Source: Pedobacter sp. AK013
GTDB taxonomy: Bacteria; Bacteroidota; Bacteroidia; Sphingobacteriales; Sphingobacteriaceae
Reading direction: 5' to 3'
NCBI RefSeq assembly: GCF_014205835.1
Contig: NZ_JACHCQ010000002.1
Coordinates: 62,001 to 126,000, forward strand
DNA: 64,000 nucleotides
Positions within the stretch are counted from its first letter, which is position 1, and each line of letters opens with the position of its first letter. Under the pieces are notes generated by a model. It saw only the letters and a program-made list of their open reading frames with translations, made no database searches and was not told where the DNA came from. Position numbers and translations under genes: made by a program. This document shows, piece by piece, positions 33,988 to 43,639 of this stretch.

Positions 33988-35913
33988 ATGATTAACATTA
34001 CTTTACCTGACGGTTCTGTCCGTCAGTACGAAAAGGGTACTTCTGCCCATCAAATTGCACTGTCAATTTCTGAGGGCTTAGCCCGTAACGTTTTAGCCGC
34101 CGAGGTTAATGGCGAGGTTTGGGATTCAACAAGACCAATCGAATCTGATTCTTCAGTGAAATTGTTGACCTGGAATGATGCCGCTGGAAAATCAACTTTC
34201 TGGCATTCATCTGCCCACTTAATGGCTGAGGCTTTAGAAGCACTTTATCCGGGTACCAAATTTGGTATCGGTCCGGCAATCGAAACTGGTTTTTATTATG
34301 ATGTAGACTTTGGCGACCGCGAATTTTCTTCGGATGATTTCAAAGCTATTGAAACCAAAATGATCGAACTGGCCAAACAAAAGGAAACTTTTGTACGAGA
34401 AAGTGTAAGCAAAACTGATGCAGTAAAATATTTTACAGAAAAAGGCGATGAGTATAAATTGGATTTAATTGACGGCCTTGAGGATGGTAAAATTACTTTC
34501 TATACCCAAGGTTCATTTACCGATTTATGCCGTGGTCCACATATTCCGAATACTGGTTTTGTAAAAGCAGTAAAACTGATGAATGTGGCAGGTGCTTACT
34601 GGCGTGGCGATGAGACTAAAAAGCAGTTAACCCGTATTTATGGTGTAACTTTTCCTAAAGCGAGTGAGCTTACTGAATATCTTTTAATGATTGAGGAAGC
34701 AAAAAAACGCGATCACCGTAAATTAGGAAAAGAGTTAGAGTTATTTGCTTTCTCAGAAAAAGTAGGAATGGGCCTACCTTTATGGTTGCCTAAAGGAACT
34801 GCCTTGCGCGAGCGTTTAGTGAATTTTTTAACTAAAGCACAGGCTAAAGCAGGTTACGAGCAAGTAGTAACACCACATATTGGCCATAAAAACTTATATG
34901 TAACCTCAGGTCACTGGGAGAAATACGGTAAAGATTCTTTCCAGCCGATAAAAACGCCGCAAGAAGGAGAGGAGTTCTTCTTAAAGCCGATGAACTGCCC
35001 ACACCACTGTGAGATTTACAAAACAAAACCACGTTCTTACAAAGACCTTCCTGTTCGTTTTGCAGAGTTTGGTACCGTATACCGCTACGAGCAAAGTGGC
35101 GAGTTGCATGGTTTAACCCGTGTGCGTGGCTTTACTCAGGATGACGCGCACTTATTCTGTATGCCAGAGCAGGTTAAAGACGAGTTTAAAAAAGTAATCG
35201 ATTTAGTGCTTTACGTATTTAAATCGTTAGGTTTTGATAACTATACTGCACAGGTATCATTAAGAGATCCGGAGAACAAAGCAAAATACATTGGTTCTGA
35301 TGAAAATTGGAGACTATCTGAAAATGCAATTATCGAAGCTGCTGCAGAAAAAGGATTAAATACTGTTGTAGAATATGGCGAAGCTGCTTTCTATGGACCT
35401 AAGCTCGATTTTATGGTGAAGGATGCTTTAGGTAGAAAATGGCAATTAGGTACTATCCAAGTTGATTATAATTTACCAGAGCGCTTCGAATTGGAGTATA
35501 CTGGTAGCGATAACCAAAAGCATAGACCAGTAATGATTCACCGTGCACCATTTGGTTCGTTAGAAAGATTTATTGCTGTCTTAATCGAACACTGTGCAGG
35601 CAACTTCCCGTTATGGTTAAGCCCAGAGCAATTTATAGTTCTTCCTATTTCAGAAAAATACGAAGAATATGCAAAAAAAGTTTTAGATGAACTAAATAAT
35701 TCCGATATTCGCGGGCTGATTGACTTTCGAGATGAGAAAATCGGTCGCAAAATACGCGATTCGGAAGTTAAAAAGATTCCATACATGCTCATTATCGGTG
35801 ATAAAGAAATGGCAGAAGGAAAAGTTTCTGTCCGTAAACATGGTGAGGGAGATTTAGGCGAAATGACGTTGGAAGAGTTCAACAATTTATTAAGAAGAGA
35901 AATAACAGTTTAA
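33988..35913 (+). CDS. thrS: Threonyl-tRNA synthetase
   Basis: 641 aa, the full family length. Domains in order: TGS (1-62), the editing domain with [12 protein letters not shown] and [12 protein letters not shown], the class II catalytic core with motif 2 in [20 protein letters not shown] and motif 3 in [12 protein letters not shown], zinc-ligand region MNCPHHCE, and the anticodon-binding domain after about 540. It charges tRNA-Thr in the cytoplasm and clears Ser-tRNA-Thr through the editing site. It is the first gene of thrS-infC-rpmI-rplT, an arrangement conserved across bacteria. Only 16 bases separate it from infC. Confidence 0.97.
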   Translation: MINITLPDGSVRQYEKGTSAHQIALSISEGLARNVLAAEVNGEVWDSTRPIESDSSVKLLTWNDAAGKSTFWHSSAHLMAEALEALYPGTKFGIGPAIETGFYYDVDFGDREFSSDDFKAIETKMIELAKQKETFVRESVSKTDAVKYFTEKGDEYKLDLIDGLEDGKITFYTQGSFTDLCRGPHIPNTGFVKAVKLMNVAGAYWRGDETKKQLTRIYGVTFPKASELTEYLLMIEEAKKRDHRKLGKELELFAFSEKVGMGLPLWLPKGTALRERLVNFLTKAQAKAGYEQVVTPHIGHKNLYVTSGHWEKYGKDSFQPIKTPQEGEEFFLKPMNCPHHCEIYKTKPRSYKDLPVRFAEFGTVYRYEQSGELHGLTRVRGFTQDDAHLFCMPEQVKDEFKKVIDLVLYVFKSLGFDNYTAQVSLRDPENKAKYIGSDENWRLSENAIIEAAAEKGLNTVVEYGEAAFYGPKLDFMVKDALGRKWQLGTIQVDYNLPERFELEYTGSDNQKHRPVMIHRAPFGSLERFIAVLIEHCAGNFPLWLSPEQFIVLPISEKYEEYAKKVLDELNNSDIRGLIDFRDEKIGRKIRDSEVKKIPYMLIIGDKEMAEGKVSVRKHGEGDLGEMTLEEFNNLLRREITV

Positions 35914-35929
35914 ATTAAATAGTACAAAT

Positions 35930-36499
35930 TTGGCATTAGGAAGACCAGGATTTAACAGGGGACCACGTCCACCTTTTAAGAAAAAAGAAGCAGAGCATAA
36001 CATTAATCAGTATATTAAATCGCCCGAAGTGCGTTTAGCTGGCGATAATGTTGAACCGGGGATTTATCCTTTGGCAAAAGCTTTGGCACTTGCTGATGAA
36101 CTGGAATTGGATTTGGTGGAAATATCGCCAAATGCCGTACCACCAGTTTGTAGAATTATTGATTACAGTAAATTTGTTTACGAGCAAAAGAAAAAGCAGA
36201 AAGAAATTAAAGCTAATGCGAAACAAACTGTAATTAAGGAAATCCGTTTTGGTCCTAACACGAACGACCATGATTTCCAATTTAAACTGAAGCATGCAGT
36301 AAGCTTTTTAGAGAACGGAGAAAAAGTTAGGGCTTACGTGCATTTTAAAGGTAGAGCAATTGTTTACAAAGAGCAGGGAGAAATTTTGTTATTAAAGTTT
36401 GCCCAGGCTTTAGAAGATGTAGGAAAGGTAGAGTTGTTACCTAAGTTAGAAGGTAAACGTATGTTCCTTACAGTTGCGCCTAAAGTAGCAAAAAAATAA
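35930..36499 (+). CDS. infC: Translation initiation factor IF-3, TTG start
   Basis: 189 aa. The N-domain (about 20-90), the lysine-rich linker [13 protein letters not shown], and the C-domain with [20 protein letters not shown] are all visible. The frame has no ATG before the conserved N-terminus [20 protein letters not shown]. The initiation codon is therefore TTG at 35930. In E. coli, infC starts with AUU and IF-3 represses its own synthesis by rejecting non-AUG starts. A non-AUG codon here suggests the same feedback. The Gly/Pro/Arg-rich N-terminal extension is usual in Bacteroidota. Confidence 0.95.
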   Translation: MALGRPGFNRGPRPPFKKKEAEHNINQYIKSPEVRLAGDNVEPGIYPLAKALALADELELDLVEISPNAVPPVCRIIDYSKFVYEQKKKQKEIKANAKQTVIKEIRFGPNTNDHDFQFKLKHAVSFLENGEKVRAYVHFKGRAIVYKEQGEILLLKFAQALEDVGKVELLPKLEGKRMFLTVAPKVAKK

Positions 36500-36528
36500 A
36501 AACAATTTTATAAATTAAATAACAGGTT

Positions 36529-36729
36529 ATGCCAAAAATGAAAACCAATTCCAGTGCTAAAAAGCGTTTTTCGCTTACTGGAACAGGTAAAATCAAAAGA
36601 AACAAAGCATACAAAAGTCACATCTTAACCAAGATGAGTACTAAACGTAAACGTGCGCTTGGAAATGCAGGAATTGTAACAGATGCAGATTCAGGTAACG
36701 TAAAACGTATGCTTTGCATCGGAAAGTAA
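36529..36729 (+). CDS. rpmI: 50S ribosomal protein L35
   Basis: 66 aa, very basic. [18 protein letters not shown] and [11 protein letters not shown] are diagnostic for L35. It lies 29 bases after infC and 74 bases before rplT within the translation operon. ACAGG just before the ATG could serve as a weak ribosome site. Confidence 0.96.
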   Translation: MPKMKTNSSAKKRFSLTGTGKIKRNKAYKSHILTKMSTKRKRALGNAGIVTDADSGNVKRMLCIGK

Positions 36730-36803
36730 ATTCATTAATTTCACCAGGTATCAGGCATTAAAGCTCCTTAAATGGACGCCGCTTACCAAAAAACAACAAC
36801 AAC

Positions 36804-37148
36804 ATGCCACGTTCGGTAAACGCAGTAGCTTCGAGAAGAAGAAGAAAAAAGATCCTTAATTTAGCCAAAGGTTATTGGGGAGCAAGAAGTAAGGTTTATA
36901 CTGTTGCTAAAAACACAGTAGAAAAAGGTTTGCAATATGCATACCGTGACCGTAAAGTTAAGAAAAGAGAATTCCGCGGATTGTGGATCCAACGTATCAA
37001 CGCTGGTGCACGTCAACACGGTATTTCTTACTCTCAATTAATCGGTAAATTAGCTTCTAAAGAAATCGGTTTAAACCGTAAAGTATTGGCTGATTTAGCA
37101 ATGAATCACCCAGAAGCTTTCAAAGCTGTAATTGATGCAGTAAAATAG
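36804..37148 (+). CDS. rplT: 50S ribosomal protein L20
   Basis: 114 aa. The N-terminal basic tail [20 protein letters not shown] and the core [20 protein letters not shown] are typical. L20 is an early 23S rRNA-binding protein, and in several bacteria it represses its own operon. No leader structure for this was recognised here. It is the last gene of thrS-infC-rpmI-rplT, closed by a strong terminator at 37178-37213. Confidence 0.97.
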   Translation: MPRSVNAVASRRRRKKILNLAKGYWGARSKVYTVAKNTVEKGLQYAYRDRKVKKREFRGLWIQRINAGARQHGISYSQLIGKLASKEIGLNRKVLADLAMNHPEAFKAVIDAVK

Positions 37149-37177
37149 AAATTTTCGCTCAGGCGATAATCATATTT

Positions 37178-37213
37178 AAAAAAGGTTCAGATTTTACATT
37201 GGAACCTTTTTTT
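37178..37213. terminator. Terminator of the thrS-rplT operon, bidirectional
   Basis: An 11-bp stem (AAAAAAGGTTC / GAACCTTTTTT) around a 13-base loop, flanked by A and T runs, so it can terminate both rplT and the convergent YegP gene. Confidence 0.88.
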
Positions 37214-37219
37214 ATGCAA

Positions 37220-37549
37220 TTAACTTTGATCATCCGTTTCGGCATCAGGCGCGTTCTTCTTAACCGATTCTATGCCGTTATCTCTGGCCGATGTACTTTC
37301 GTACATTTCGCTCGAACCTATAATTTGCCCGTTTGTAGCTTTTAAGTTAAAATAATGTTTGCCATTCTTCGAGGTCTTTCGCTCAAACTTCGAGTCGTCT
37401 TGTCCATTCTTTTTAACAGATTCTATTCCGTTTTCACAGCTCGATTTTGCAGCATAACCTTCGCTTGCTAAAATAACCTGGCCATTACCGGCTTTCAGAT
37501 TAAACTGATATTCACCGTTAGTTCTTTTAGTAATCACAAATTTTCCCAT
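37220..37549 (-). CDS. YegP-like protein, two DUF1508 repeats
   Basis: 109 aa made of two ~48-residue repeats: GEYQFNLKAGNGQVILASEGY and KHYFNLKATNGQIIGSSEMY, each ending in NGIESVKKN. This is the tandem DUF1508 layout of E. coli YegP. The fold is a small beta-rich domain. The molecular role is unknown, though the family is widespread. The acidic C-terminal tail (DAETDDQS) is probably disordered. It is a single gene, convergent with rplT. Confidence 0.92.
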   Translation of the reverse strand: MGKFVITKRTNGEYQFNLKAGNGQVILASEGYAAKSSCENGIESVKKNGQDDSKFERKTSKNGKHYFNLKATNGQIIGSSEMYESTSARDNGIESVKKNAPDAETDDQS

Positions 37550-37664
37550 AGTGCTGATTTTTAATTATTTGGTTAGATGATTTATACTTAAAGTTATAAA
37601 AGTTTATAAGTAAAATCAATAGGGTGGCGGTAAATTAAAGATTAGTTAATCTGAAGTGTTATAG

Positions 37665-37738
37665 ATCGTCATTCCCGCGAAGGCGGGAATCTTAAGTCGT
37701 TATGCTTTAAGATTCCCAATCAAGTTGGGAATGACGAT
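37665..37738. repeat. 74-bp fold-back repeat (CATTCCCGCGAAGGCGGGAAT type)
   Basis: ATCGTCATTCCCGCGAAGGC...AAGATTCCCAATCAAGTTGG ending ATGACGAT. The outer arms ATCGTCATTCCC and GGGAATGACGAT pair perfectly over 12 bp, and an inner CCCGCGAAGGCGGG hairpin is present. It is followed by a T-run and lies just after the metalloprotease gene's stop, so it probably also terminates. Confidence 0.7.
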
Positions 37739-37747
37739 TTTTTTATA

Positions 37748-39361
37748 TTAGTATAATCCCAGTTCTGCTAAGCTGGCAAACTGAAGGCCATCCTGTGCCG
37801 AATTGGCAATAATTTTAAAGTACTGGAAAGTTTTGGCACTGCCAAAATCAAAATATTGTGGTCCGTTAACATTTTGGGCTACATAATTATTTACTGAGGT
37901 AAAGTTAACGCCATCTGTACTGGTTAACAGCTCGAAATTTTTAATGGCCCTGCTTAAACCACTTCTTTGCGTTAAGCTTAAACCTGTAGCCGTTTTTGAA
38001 GCACCTAAATTAATGACCACATTATGCGGATAGGTAGCAGCAGTACCAGTCCAGCGAGAATGCCAGTATGTACTTGCATTTCCATCAATTAATCTAATTG
38101 CCCGGCCGTTTGTTGCACCTTCGCCACTGGTTTCTTCTGAACTAAATGAGGCAATACTCCATCCGGTTTTACTTAGCTCGTTCTTAGTTGAGAAACCTAA
38201 CACGGGCAAGCCTCCTGAAAAAGTATAAGCATAAATCTGTTCGGTTACTGTACCATTATCGTGTACCAGTTTCACTTTCAGCTCATAAGGAATACCATCG
38301 GCTTTTTCCTGTAAATCGGCAATTGGCATTACCACTCTAAAGCTATCGGTGCCAATTTTTTTCGATTCCCAGGTAATGGCATTGTAATCCTTATTTACGC
38401 CTGTACCTTCGTTATTTACGTTTGGATCGTTGTAATATAATATACTGGTTACATTACCTGTTGATGTAAATTTTCCAGACACCACTATTGATGCCAGGCC
38501 ACTATCGTAACTGGCATAAATTTTCGGGATAGTGGTGGTAACAGAACCGTAGTAGGTATTAGAGTTGTTGTTAAAAACTTGGTTAGCGTTTAAAATAGCC
38601 GCATCGGCAGCGGTTAAAAACGTAGGGCTTTTACCTAACGCTCCGTTACCTGCCCACATTAATGCCATACCCAGCGTAGAATTTTCTGAAACTTTTTGCC
38701 TGTTGTGTGGTAAATTTAAGCCATGGCCCAACTCATGCACCATACCTCCAAACCAAACGCTGAAACGATTACCTACAGTTGTATTTAAACCAAGGTTGGC
38801 AATGTCCATTTCTTCGTAATCAAGGGCATAACACCAACGCCCGGTACCGTAAAACGGACCACCGCTTGGGGTACCATTTGAGCCTATGGAGTATCTTGGT
38901 ATAATAATTAGTGTATGATCGCTGGTTTTATCGGCCGGGTGCGCAGCAAAATAAGCATTTACTTCGCTGGCTACAGCGCCAGAACCGCCCGAGTAAGGAT
39001 AACTACTTTTCGGCAAGCTTCCTCTAATAGTAAGAATTTTTACACCGCCAGAACCATCATCGGCCAAACCGAAGGTTTTGTTACCATAGCCATTCCGGTT
39101 CATTTCCTGTTTGTACCAGTCCTGGGTCCATAGTAGAAGATCACTTAGTCTTTTACGGTAACCGGCTAGGGTATCTAGGTCGTTAGGCACAAAATACACC
39201 ACATTTACATTGCGGGTTTGCGTAATAATGTTTGCTGTAGCCATTTTATGACTCAGGGTAGGCGTTTTTTCCTCAGGTTGTAAGGTTTCGGCCTTTTTAC
39301 AAGATAAGGCAAACAGATAGGCGGAGACAAGGCCTGCAAAAAGTAGACTGTTTTTTTTCAT
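37748..39361 (-). CDS. Lipoprotein metalloprotease with C-terminal discoidin-like domain
   Basis: 537 aa. The signal ends with FALSC-KKA, a type II lipobox, so the protein is probably lipid-anchored at the cell surface. Residues about 50-300 form a metallopeptidase-like domain with HELGHGLNLPH near 207, a metzincin-type HExxHxxNxxH in which Asn replaces the usual Gly. Residues about 300-390 may be a beta-sandwich. Residues about 395-537 resemble an F5/8 type C (discoidin) domain (RLIDGNASTYWHSRW, YFKIIANSAQDG), which binds glycans. Two LacI-type palindromes upstream suggest carbohydrate-dependent control. The likely target is a glycoprotein or matrix component, by inference. Confidence 0.78.
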   Translation of the reverse strand: MKKNSLLFAGLVSAYLFALSCKKAETLQPEEKTPTLSHKMATANIITQTRNVNVVYFVPNDLDTLAGYRKRLSDLLLWTQDWYKQEMNRNGYGNKTFGLADDGSGGVKILTIRGSLPKSSYPYSGGSGAVASEVNAYFAAHPADKTSDHTLIIIPRYSIGSNGTPSGGPFYGTGRWCYALDYEEMDIANLGLNTTVGNRFSVWFGGMVHELGHGLNLPHNRQKVSENSTLGMALMWAGNGALGKSPTFLTAADAAILNANQVFNNNSNTYYGSVTTTIPKIYASYDSGLASIVVSGKFTSTGNVTSILYYNDPNVNNEGTGVNKDYNAITWESKKIGTDSFRVVMPIADLQEKADGIPYELKVKLVHDNGTVTEQIYAYTFSGGLPVLGFSTKNELSKTGWSIASFSSEETSGEGATNGRAIRLIDGNASTYWHSRWTGTAATYPHNVVINLGASKTATGLSLTQRSGLSRAIKNFELLTSTDGVNFTSVNNYVAQNVNGPQYFDFGSAKTFQYFKIIANSAQDGLQFASLAELGLY

Positions 39362-39599
39362 TAGATAATTTTTAGTTTAGGAATTGATAATATGCAATTG
39401 GTTAATAATGCCTTGTTTAACTTGCTGACCTCAGCCACATGTACTGGCCTTCATAAGTAGAAGGTCACATCAATATTTGCCAAGCCTGGCCGCTATCCCT
39501 CAATATTTAATTAAAAATGAAGCGTAATCAGTTAGTTCTCTTTGTTTTGTAATCCTTAAGTTACAAAGAGTAATTATACACTGTTAAAATAAATCAGCG

Positions 39600-39609
39600 C
39601 AAACGTTTG
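39600..39609. promoter_or_regulatory. LacI-type palindrome CAAACGTTTG, site 1
   Basis: A 10-bp palindrome with CG centre, extended leftward to CGCAAACGTTTG. It has the form of LacI/GalR-family operators (AAACGTTT core). It lies 239 bases upstream of the metalloprotease start. Confidence 0.5.
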
Positions 39610-39717
39610 TGTTGTAATTGTCAGAAATACAATTATAAGCTTAGCTTTAAAAACCTAAACAGTTGATTTTATACCTCTTTTTTTTGAGATAGCAAAAAAT
39701 GTAAAGATTACAACACG

Positions 39718-39727
39718 CAAACGTTTG
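39718..39727. promoter_or_regulatory. LacI-type palindrome CAAACGTTTG, site 2
   Basis: Identical to site 1 including the preceding CG, with 118 bp between centres. Two identical sites at this distance suit DNA looping by a tetrameric or paired repressor. Confidence 0.5.
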
Positions 39728-39969
39728 ATTATCTGAAAAATCATCCAGATAGGATCTGTTTTTTACTGTTATTCTTTATATGTAGTATTTATAAGACTGA
39801 TTAACCGGATTTTATGAAACATAAATGACTCAGCCGGATTTGCAGAATTTTTACAGCAAAAATTAGAAATAATTATATCGGAAATTGAACAAAGGATGGA
39901 AGGTGATAGATATAATCCTCAGTTAATTGATATGCCTGTTAGGGCAATGTTTCGAAAAATAGTTGCAAT

Positions 39970-41421
39970 TTAACCAAGAGTATTGGTAAACTTCATCCTA
40001 ATTCCACTTTGAAAGTTCTGGATGATTTTGAAAATCTCGATCAGTGTTACCTTTTCAATTTTGGTTAAACTATCAATTTCGATAAAGTTATTGGGAACAG
40101 CTTGATCATTGATAATGAGATTGGCCTGATGTTTTAGTCTTAAACCCATCAAATAATAATACGATTGTGAAAGTTCGTTAAATTGCTCTTCGCTAAAAAC
40201 ACCTATCTCTCTTAGGGCTTTTAAGCGTTCGCCAGTATTTTCTTTTTGAAAAATCCTGTTCTGTAATGCATAAACCCTTGCCAGATCCACAATAGGGGTC
40301 ATGGCTGTTTTAATATCGAACACCTCTTTTTTATGGATTTTTTGCGTTCTAATATTCCTAAAATAAGTGAGCGGTGGCTCATATAGTAAGGCATTTTTGG
40401 CCAGGTATACGTAAAATTTCTCAATCGGTTTTTGGAGCTCCTCATCAACAAAAGACCTTAAACTTTCCATAATAGCTAAATCGCCATAAATAGCCCTGCA
40501 ATCGAAAAATGCAGCAAATTTTACAGCAGCTTCGGGTAAAGCTTCTTCTATCCAGTTTTTATAATTGTACTTCCAGTGTGATAGCGAATGTGTCCAGTTT
40601 GGATTGGTGGCCATATAATCACCATCACAGTATACAAAGCCTACAAAATTTAGTTTATCTGAAACCTGGGTAGCCAGGTCGAGAAAATAAGAACGCACTG
40701 CTGCTCTTTTATCTTCTCCGGTATCTTCGTAAATAATGGCATTATCCTGATCGGTTTTTAGGCTAAGCTCTTTTCTCCCTTCGCTACCCAAAACCATAAA
40801 TACAAATTTCGCAGGTGGTGGACCTAATTTGGAAATTACATCCTCAATAATTTTAAAAGAAATGGTATCGGCAATAGTAGTAATTACCTCGTTTACAATT
40901 TTCGAATGTACACCCCTAGCCAGAAGCTGAGAAACAATGCCCGGTACTTTCTGCCATTTTAGCTTTAAATCGCTTGTATTTACAGCCGATTTTACAGATT
41001 GGATAAAAACTAATGGAGATTCGGCCTGCTCGCTTAAAAGGCGGTTTCTGCTTAGAAAACCAACATAATTACCATTGTCGTTTACCAATAAATAGCGCGA
41101 TTTTTTGCTGAACATCATCAATATTGCTTCATACACATAAGCATCAGGAGTTATGGTAACAATATTAGTATCCATAACTTCGTCAATCGGCAAATTCGAA
41201 TTCAGCTGTTTGGCAATTACATTATCCCTTAAAGTAATATCGGTTACGAAGCCCAGATAAACATCCTGCTCATTTTTAATAAAGAGACAGCTGGTTTTCT
41301 GTTCCGACATTTTAATTGCAGCTTCAAAAATAGGCGTGCCTGGGCTACAGCTCACAATCTTTTTGAAAGTAATATCTCCAATACGGGCAGTATAAATTTG
41401 ATCTGCTAGTTTATCTTCCAT
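39970..41421 (-). CDS. CBS-pair / DUF294 putative nucleotidyltransferase
   Basis: 483 aa. Residues about 10-135 hold two CBS domains that probably bind an adenine nucleotide. Residues about 145-290 form a DUF294 nucleotidyltransferase-like domain with GSEGRKELSLKTDQDNAIIYED, where the Gly-Ser motif and DxDN-type acidic pair are conserved. Residues about 330-480 match the DUF294 C-terminal domain. The family is usually seen next to a DEDDh exonuclease and often near acetate transport and acetyl-CoA synthetase genes. Here the exonuclease partner is present (11-base overlap) but no acetate gene is within the window. Its role may be signalling, by inference. Confidence 0.87.
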   Translation of the reverse strand: MEDKLADQIYTARIGDITFKKIVSCSPGTPIFEAAIKMSEQKTSCLFIKNEQDVYLGFVTDITLRDNVIAKQLNSNLPIDEVMDTNIVTITPDAYVYEAILMMFSKKSRYLLVNDNGNYVGFLSRNRLLSEQAESPLVFIQSVKSAVNTSDLKLKWQKVPGIVSQLLARGVHSKIVNEVITTIADTISFKIIEDVISKLGPPPAKFVFMVLGSEGRKELSLKTDQDNAIIYEDTGEDKRAAVRSYFLDLATQVSDKLNFVGFVYCDGDYMATNPNWTHSLSHWKYNYKNWIEEALPEAAVKFAAFFDCRAIYGDLAIMESLRSFVDEELQKPIEKFYVYLAKNALLYEPPLTYFRNIRTQKIHKKEVFDIKTAMTPIVDLARVYALQNRIFQKENTGERLKALREIGVFSEEQFNELSQSYYYLMGLRLKHQANLIINDQAVPNNFIEIDSLTKIEKVTLIEIFKIIQNFQSGIRMKFTNTLG

Positions 41422-42088
41422 TAAAAAGTCCTTGTAATATTCTTTTAAACGAAAATTCTTTTGTCTCTTTGTTTTTCAAGTTAAAAGTATGCTCCTGGTG
41501 GAAAGCTGAAGTTAAGCTAATTTTGCCTGTTTTTAAAAGATGAAAGAAAATCTTTGCTGTGTTTAAGGTATCAGATAAAGCATTGTGCGTATTTTCGGGT
41601 ATTTCATTAAATAAAATGGTGTAAAATTTATCCAGCTTTAGATGACTGATTACGGTATTGGTAATATAAGGTGCACTTGCTTTCATCGTACAGAAAAAAG
41701 CCAGATTTTTAAATACATTTTCCTTTCCGATGCGGTATAACTCTGCATTTACCATGTGATAATCGAGCTCAATAAAATGGCCGATAACTAAAGGCTTGTA
41801 TTTTTCTATGTCTTCAGAAAACTGCAACATTACTTTTTCTTTGTTTTCGCCATAGGTATGCAGATATTCAGGTGTGATTTTGTGAATTTTTAATGCAGCC
41901 TTATCAATGGTGAAATCGGTATTTTTAATGTAGTGATTTTCCCGCTTAATTTCTTGATAAGATTGATCATAAATAATCCAGGCAATTTGGACAATATAAG
42001 GCCAGTTCTTTTCTTTAGAATAAGGTGCTGTCCAATTTTTAGGTAGACCTGAAGTTTCGGTGTCAACAACGAGGAAGTATTCTTGCAA
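41411..42088 (-). CDS. DEDDh 3'-5' exonuclease paired with DUF294 protein
   Basis: 225 aa. Exo I is VVDTETSGLPK, Exo II is VIGHFIELDYHMVNAEL and Exo III is ENTHNALSDTLNTAKIF, giving the D-E-D-H-D set of DnaQ-like nucleases. It is shorter than the other exonuclease in this window (4488-5441) and lacks its C-terminal extension. It overlaps the start of the CBS-DUF294 gene by 11 bases, and such pairs are conserved in many phyla. The nuclease may therefore act under control of nucleotide binding by the CBS partner, a hypothesis only. Confidence 0.87.
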   Translation of the reverse strand: MQEYFLVVDTETSGLPKNWTAPYSKEKNWPYIVQIAWIIYDQSYQEIKRENHYIKNTDFTIDKAALKIHKITPEYLHTYGENKEKVMLQFSEDIEKYKPLVIGHFIELDYHMVNAELYRIGKENVFKNLAFFCTMKASAPYITNTVISHLKLDKFYTILFNEIPENTHNALSDTLNTAKIFFHLLKTGKISLTSAFHQEHTFNLKNKETKEFSFKRILQGLFNGR

Positions 42089-42257
42089 TTTTAAATGGTT
42101 AGCGTATAAGATTGTTCTATTTCAAAGATACTTATTTAAGAACATAAACTATAATTATTCCTATACCTGCCAAATAAAGGCGATTTATAAATAAAGCGTT
42201 TTTTATTTGTTAAAGTGAAAGATTAACACTTATTTGGTGCCAAAATTTAATTAAAAT

Positions 42258-43628
42258 ATGCGCTCTCTATTATTTAGCTCCTTAGCCTATATTTTGTGTT
42301 TTAGTTCTGCCGTTGCTCAGGAAAAGCTCGGAGAAAACATGCACTTTAAAAAACTTGATAACGGTTTGGAGGTGCTGGTTGTTGTAGATAGGACCGTGCC
42401 GCTGGTGACCATCGAAATGGCATGCAGAAATGGTTCTTTTACCGAAACGGACGAATTTAATGGCTTAAGCCACCTTTACGAACACTTGTTTTTTAAGGCT
42501 AATAAAGATTATCCCGATTTCGAACGTTTAAATTCGAGAATGAACGATCTGGATATCAATTCGAATGCTACCACCAGAGAAGAAGTGGTAAATTATTTTT
42601 TTACACTTCCTGCCTCTAATTTAAAGCCTGGTTTAAATTTAATGAATTCTTCTATCCGTTATCCAAAATTCATAAAAGAAGATATGGCTTTGGAAAATGA
42701 AGTGGTAAATGCCGAGTTTACAAGGCATGAATCAAGTCCGGTGTTTGCTCTGATAGAGGCCAATTCGCGGCATATGTGGGGTGCAAATTATTCCCGTAAA
42801 AATGTAATTGGCAGTCACGAGGTAATTTTATCCGCCACTCCATCAAAAATGGATTCCATTAAAAATAAATACTATTGGCCAAATAATTCTGTTTTGGTAA
42901 TAGCAGGCGATGTTAATGTTGATGAAGCTTTTGGTTATGTAAATTCTGTTTTTGGAAGCTGGAAACGTTCGTCTTTTGATCCTTTTGCAAAATGGCCCAT
43001 CCCAGAGTTTAAACCACTTCAAAAAAAGGATTATTATTTTGTAGAATCGAATAAGAGCCCTGTTCCATTTATGCTTTTTAGCTGGCATGGTCCCGATACC
43101 AGAAACGATATTCCAGCCACTTACGCTGCCGATGTTTTTTCTTTTATTGTTAATCAAAACGGCTCTAAGATGAAACAGGCGCTTATTAATTCGGGATTGG
43201 CCCAACAAGCAGACGTAAATTATTATACGCAAAAATACACTGGTCCGATTAGTTTGATGGTAAGTCCTAATCCGGCCAAAATAAAAGAATGTTATCAGGA
43301 AGTACTTAAGCAAATCTCGCTTTGGGCCAGTGATGATTATTTGTCTGATCTACAGATTGAAAGAGCCAAAAGGCTATTGTCTATCGAACAAGTGGAAAGG
43401 AGAGAGGTTACCTCCGATTATGCACATTTACTTTCGTTTTGGTGGGCTTCTGCATCGATTGATTATTATACCCATTATGAAGAAAATGTAAATAAAGTAA
43501 CAAGAAAGGATTTGTTAGATTATGTACGCAAGTATATTAAAGATAAACCTTATTGTGCTGGCCTGATGATGGATAAAGCAGGTATGAACGAAGTGAAGCC
43601 AGAAACATTTTTTAAATCACCAAACTAA
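42258..43628 (+). CDS. Secreted M16 family peptidase, catalytic subunit
   Basis: 456 aa with a signal peptide (ends SSAVAQ). The inverted zinc motif HLYEH (His72, Glu75, His76) is intact, and a distal Glu lies in LENEVVNAEF about 70 residues later. The fold is the two-lobed M16 unit of insulinase and processing-peptidase type. It is followed after 11 bases by a second M16-fold gene that lacks the motif. The pair resembles the alpha/beta arrangement of mitochondrial processing peptidase and other two-subunit bacterial M16 proteins. It is probably a periplasmic peptidase. Confidence 0.92.
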   Translation: MRSLLFSSLAYILCFSSAVAQEKLGENMHFKKLDNGLEVLVVVDRTVPLVTIEMACRNGSFTETDEFNGLSHLYEHLFFKANKDYPDFERLNSRMNDLDINSNATTREEVVNYFFTLPASNLKPGLNLMNSSIRYPKFIKEDMALENEVVNAEFTRHESSPVFALIEANSRHMWGANYSRKNVIGSHEVILSATPSKMDSIKNKYYWPNNSVLVIAGDVNVDEAFGYVNSVFGSWKRSSFDPFAKWPIPEFKPLQKKDYYFVESNKSPVPFMLFSWHGPDTRNDIPATYAADVFSFIVNQNGSKMKQALINSGLAQQADVNYYTQKYTGPISLMVSPNPAKIKECYQEVLKQISLWASDDYLSDLQIERAKRLLSIEQVERREVTSDYAHLLSFWWASASIDYYTHYEENVNKVTRKDLLDYVRKYIKDKPYCAGLMMDKAGMNEVKPETFFKSPN

Positions 43629-43639
43629 CCTTACGCTCC

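Larger units (their letters stand above)
39362..39969. other. 608-bp upstream region with two operator-like palindromes
   Basis: No supported gene. An open stretch of about 50 codons without a start ends at 39973 (its only ATG is at 39896) and is treated as chance or a relic. The clear signals are CAAACGTTTG at 39600-39609 and 39718-39727. No -33/-7 pair for the metalloprotease gene could be placed with confidence. Confidence 0.45.

Noticed and set aside
39896-39973. 25-codon frame MEGDRYNPQLIDMPVRAMF..., open upstream for another ~25 codons without a start
   Set aside because: No initiation codon before residue 25 of the open stretch and no recognised relative. It could be a gene relic, but that cannot be supported.
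42843-43313. 156-codon open frame antisense to the active M16 peptidase gene
   Set aside because: It lies wholly inside a well-supported gene and encodes a basic, low-complexity sequence with no recognisable domain.
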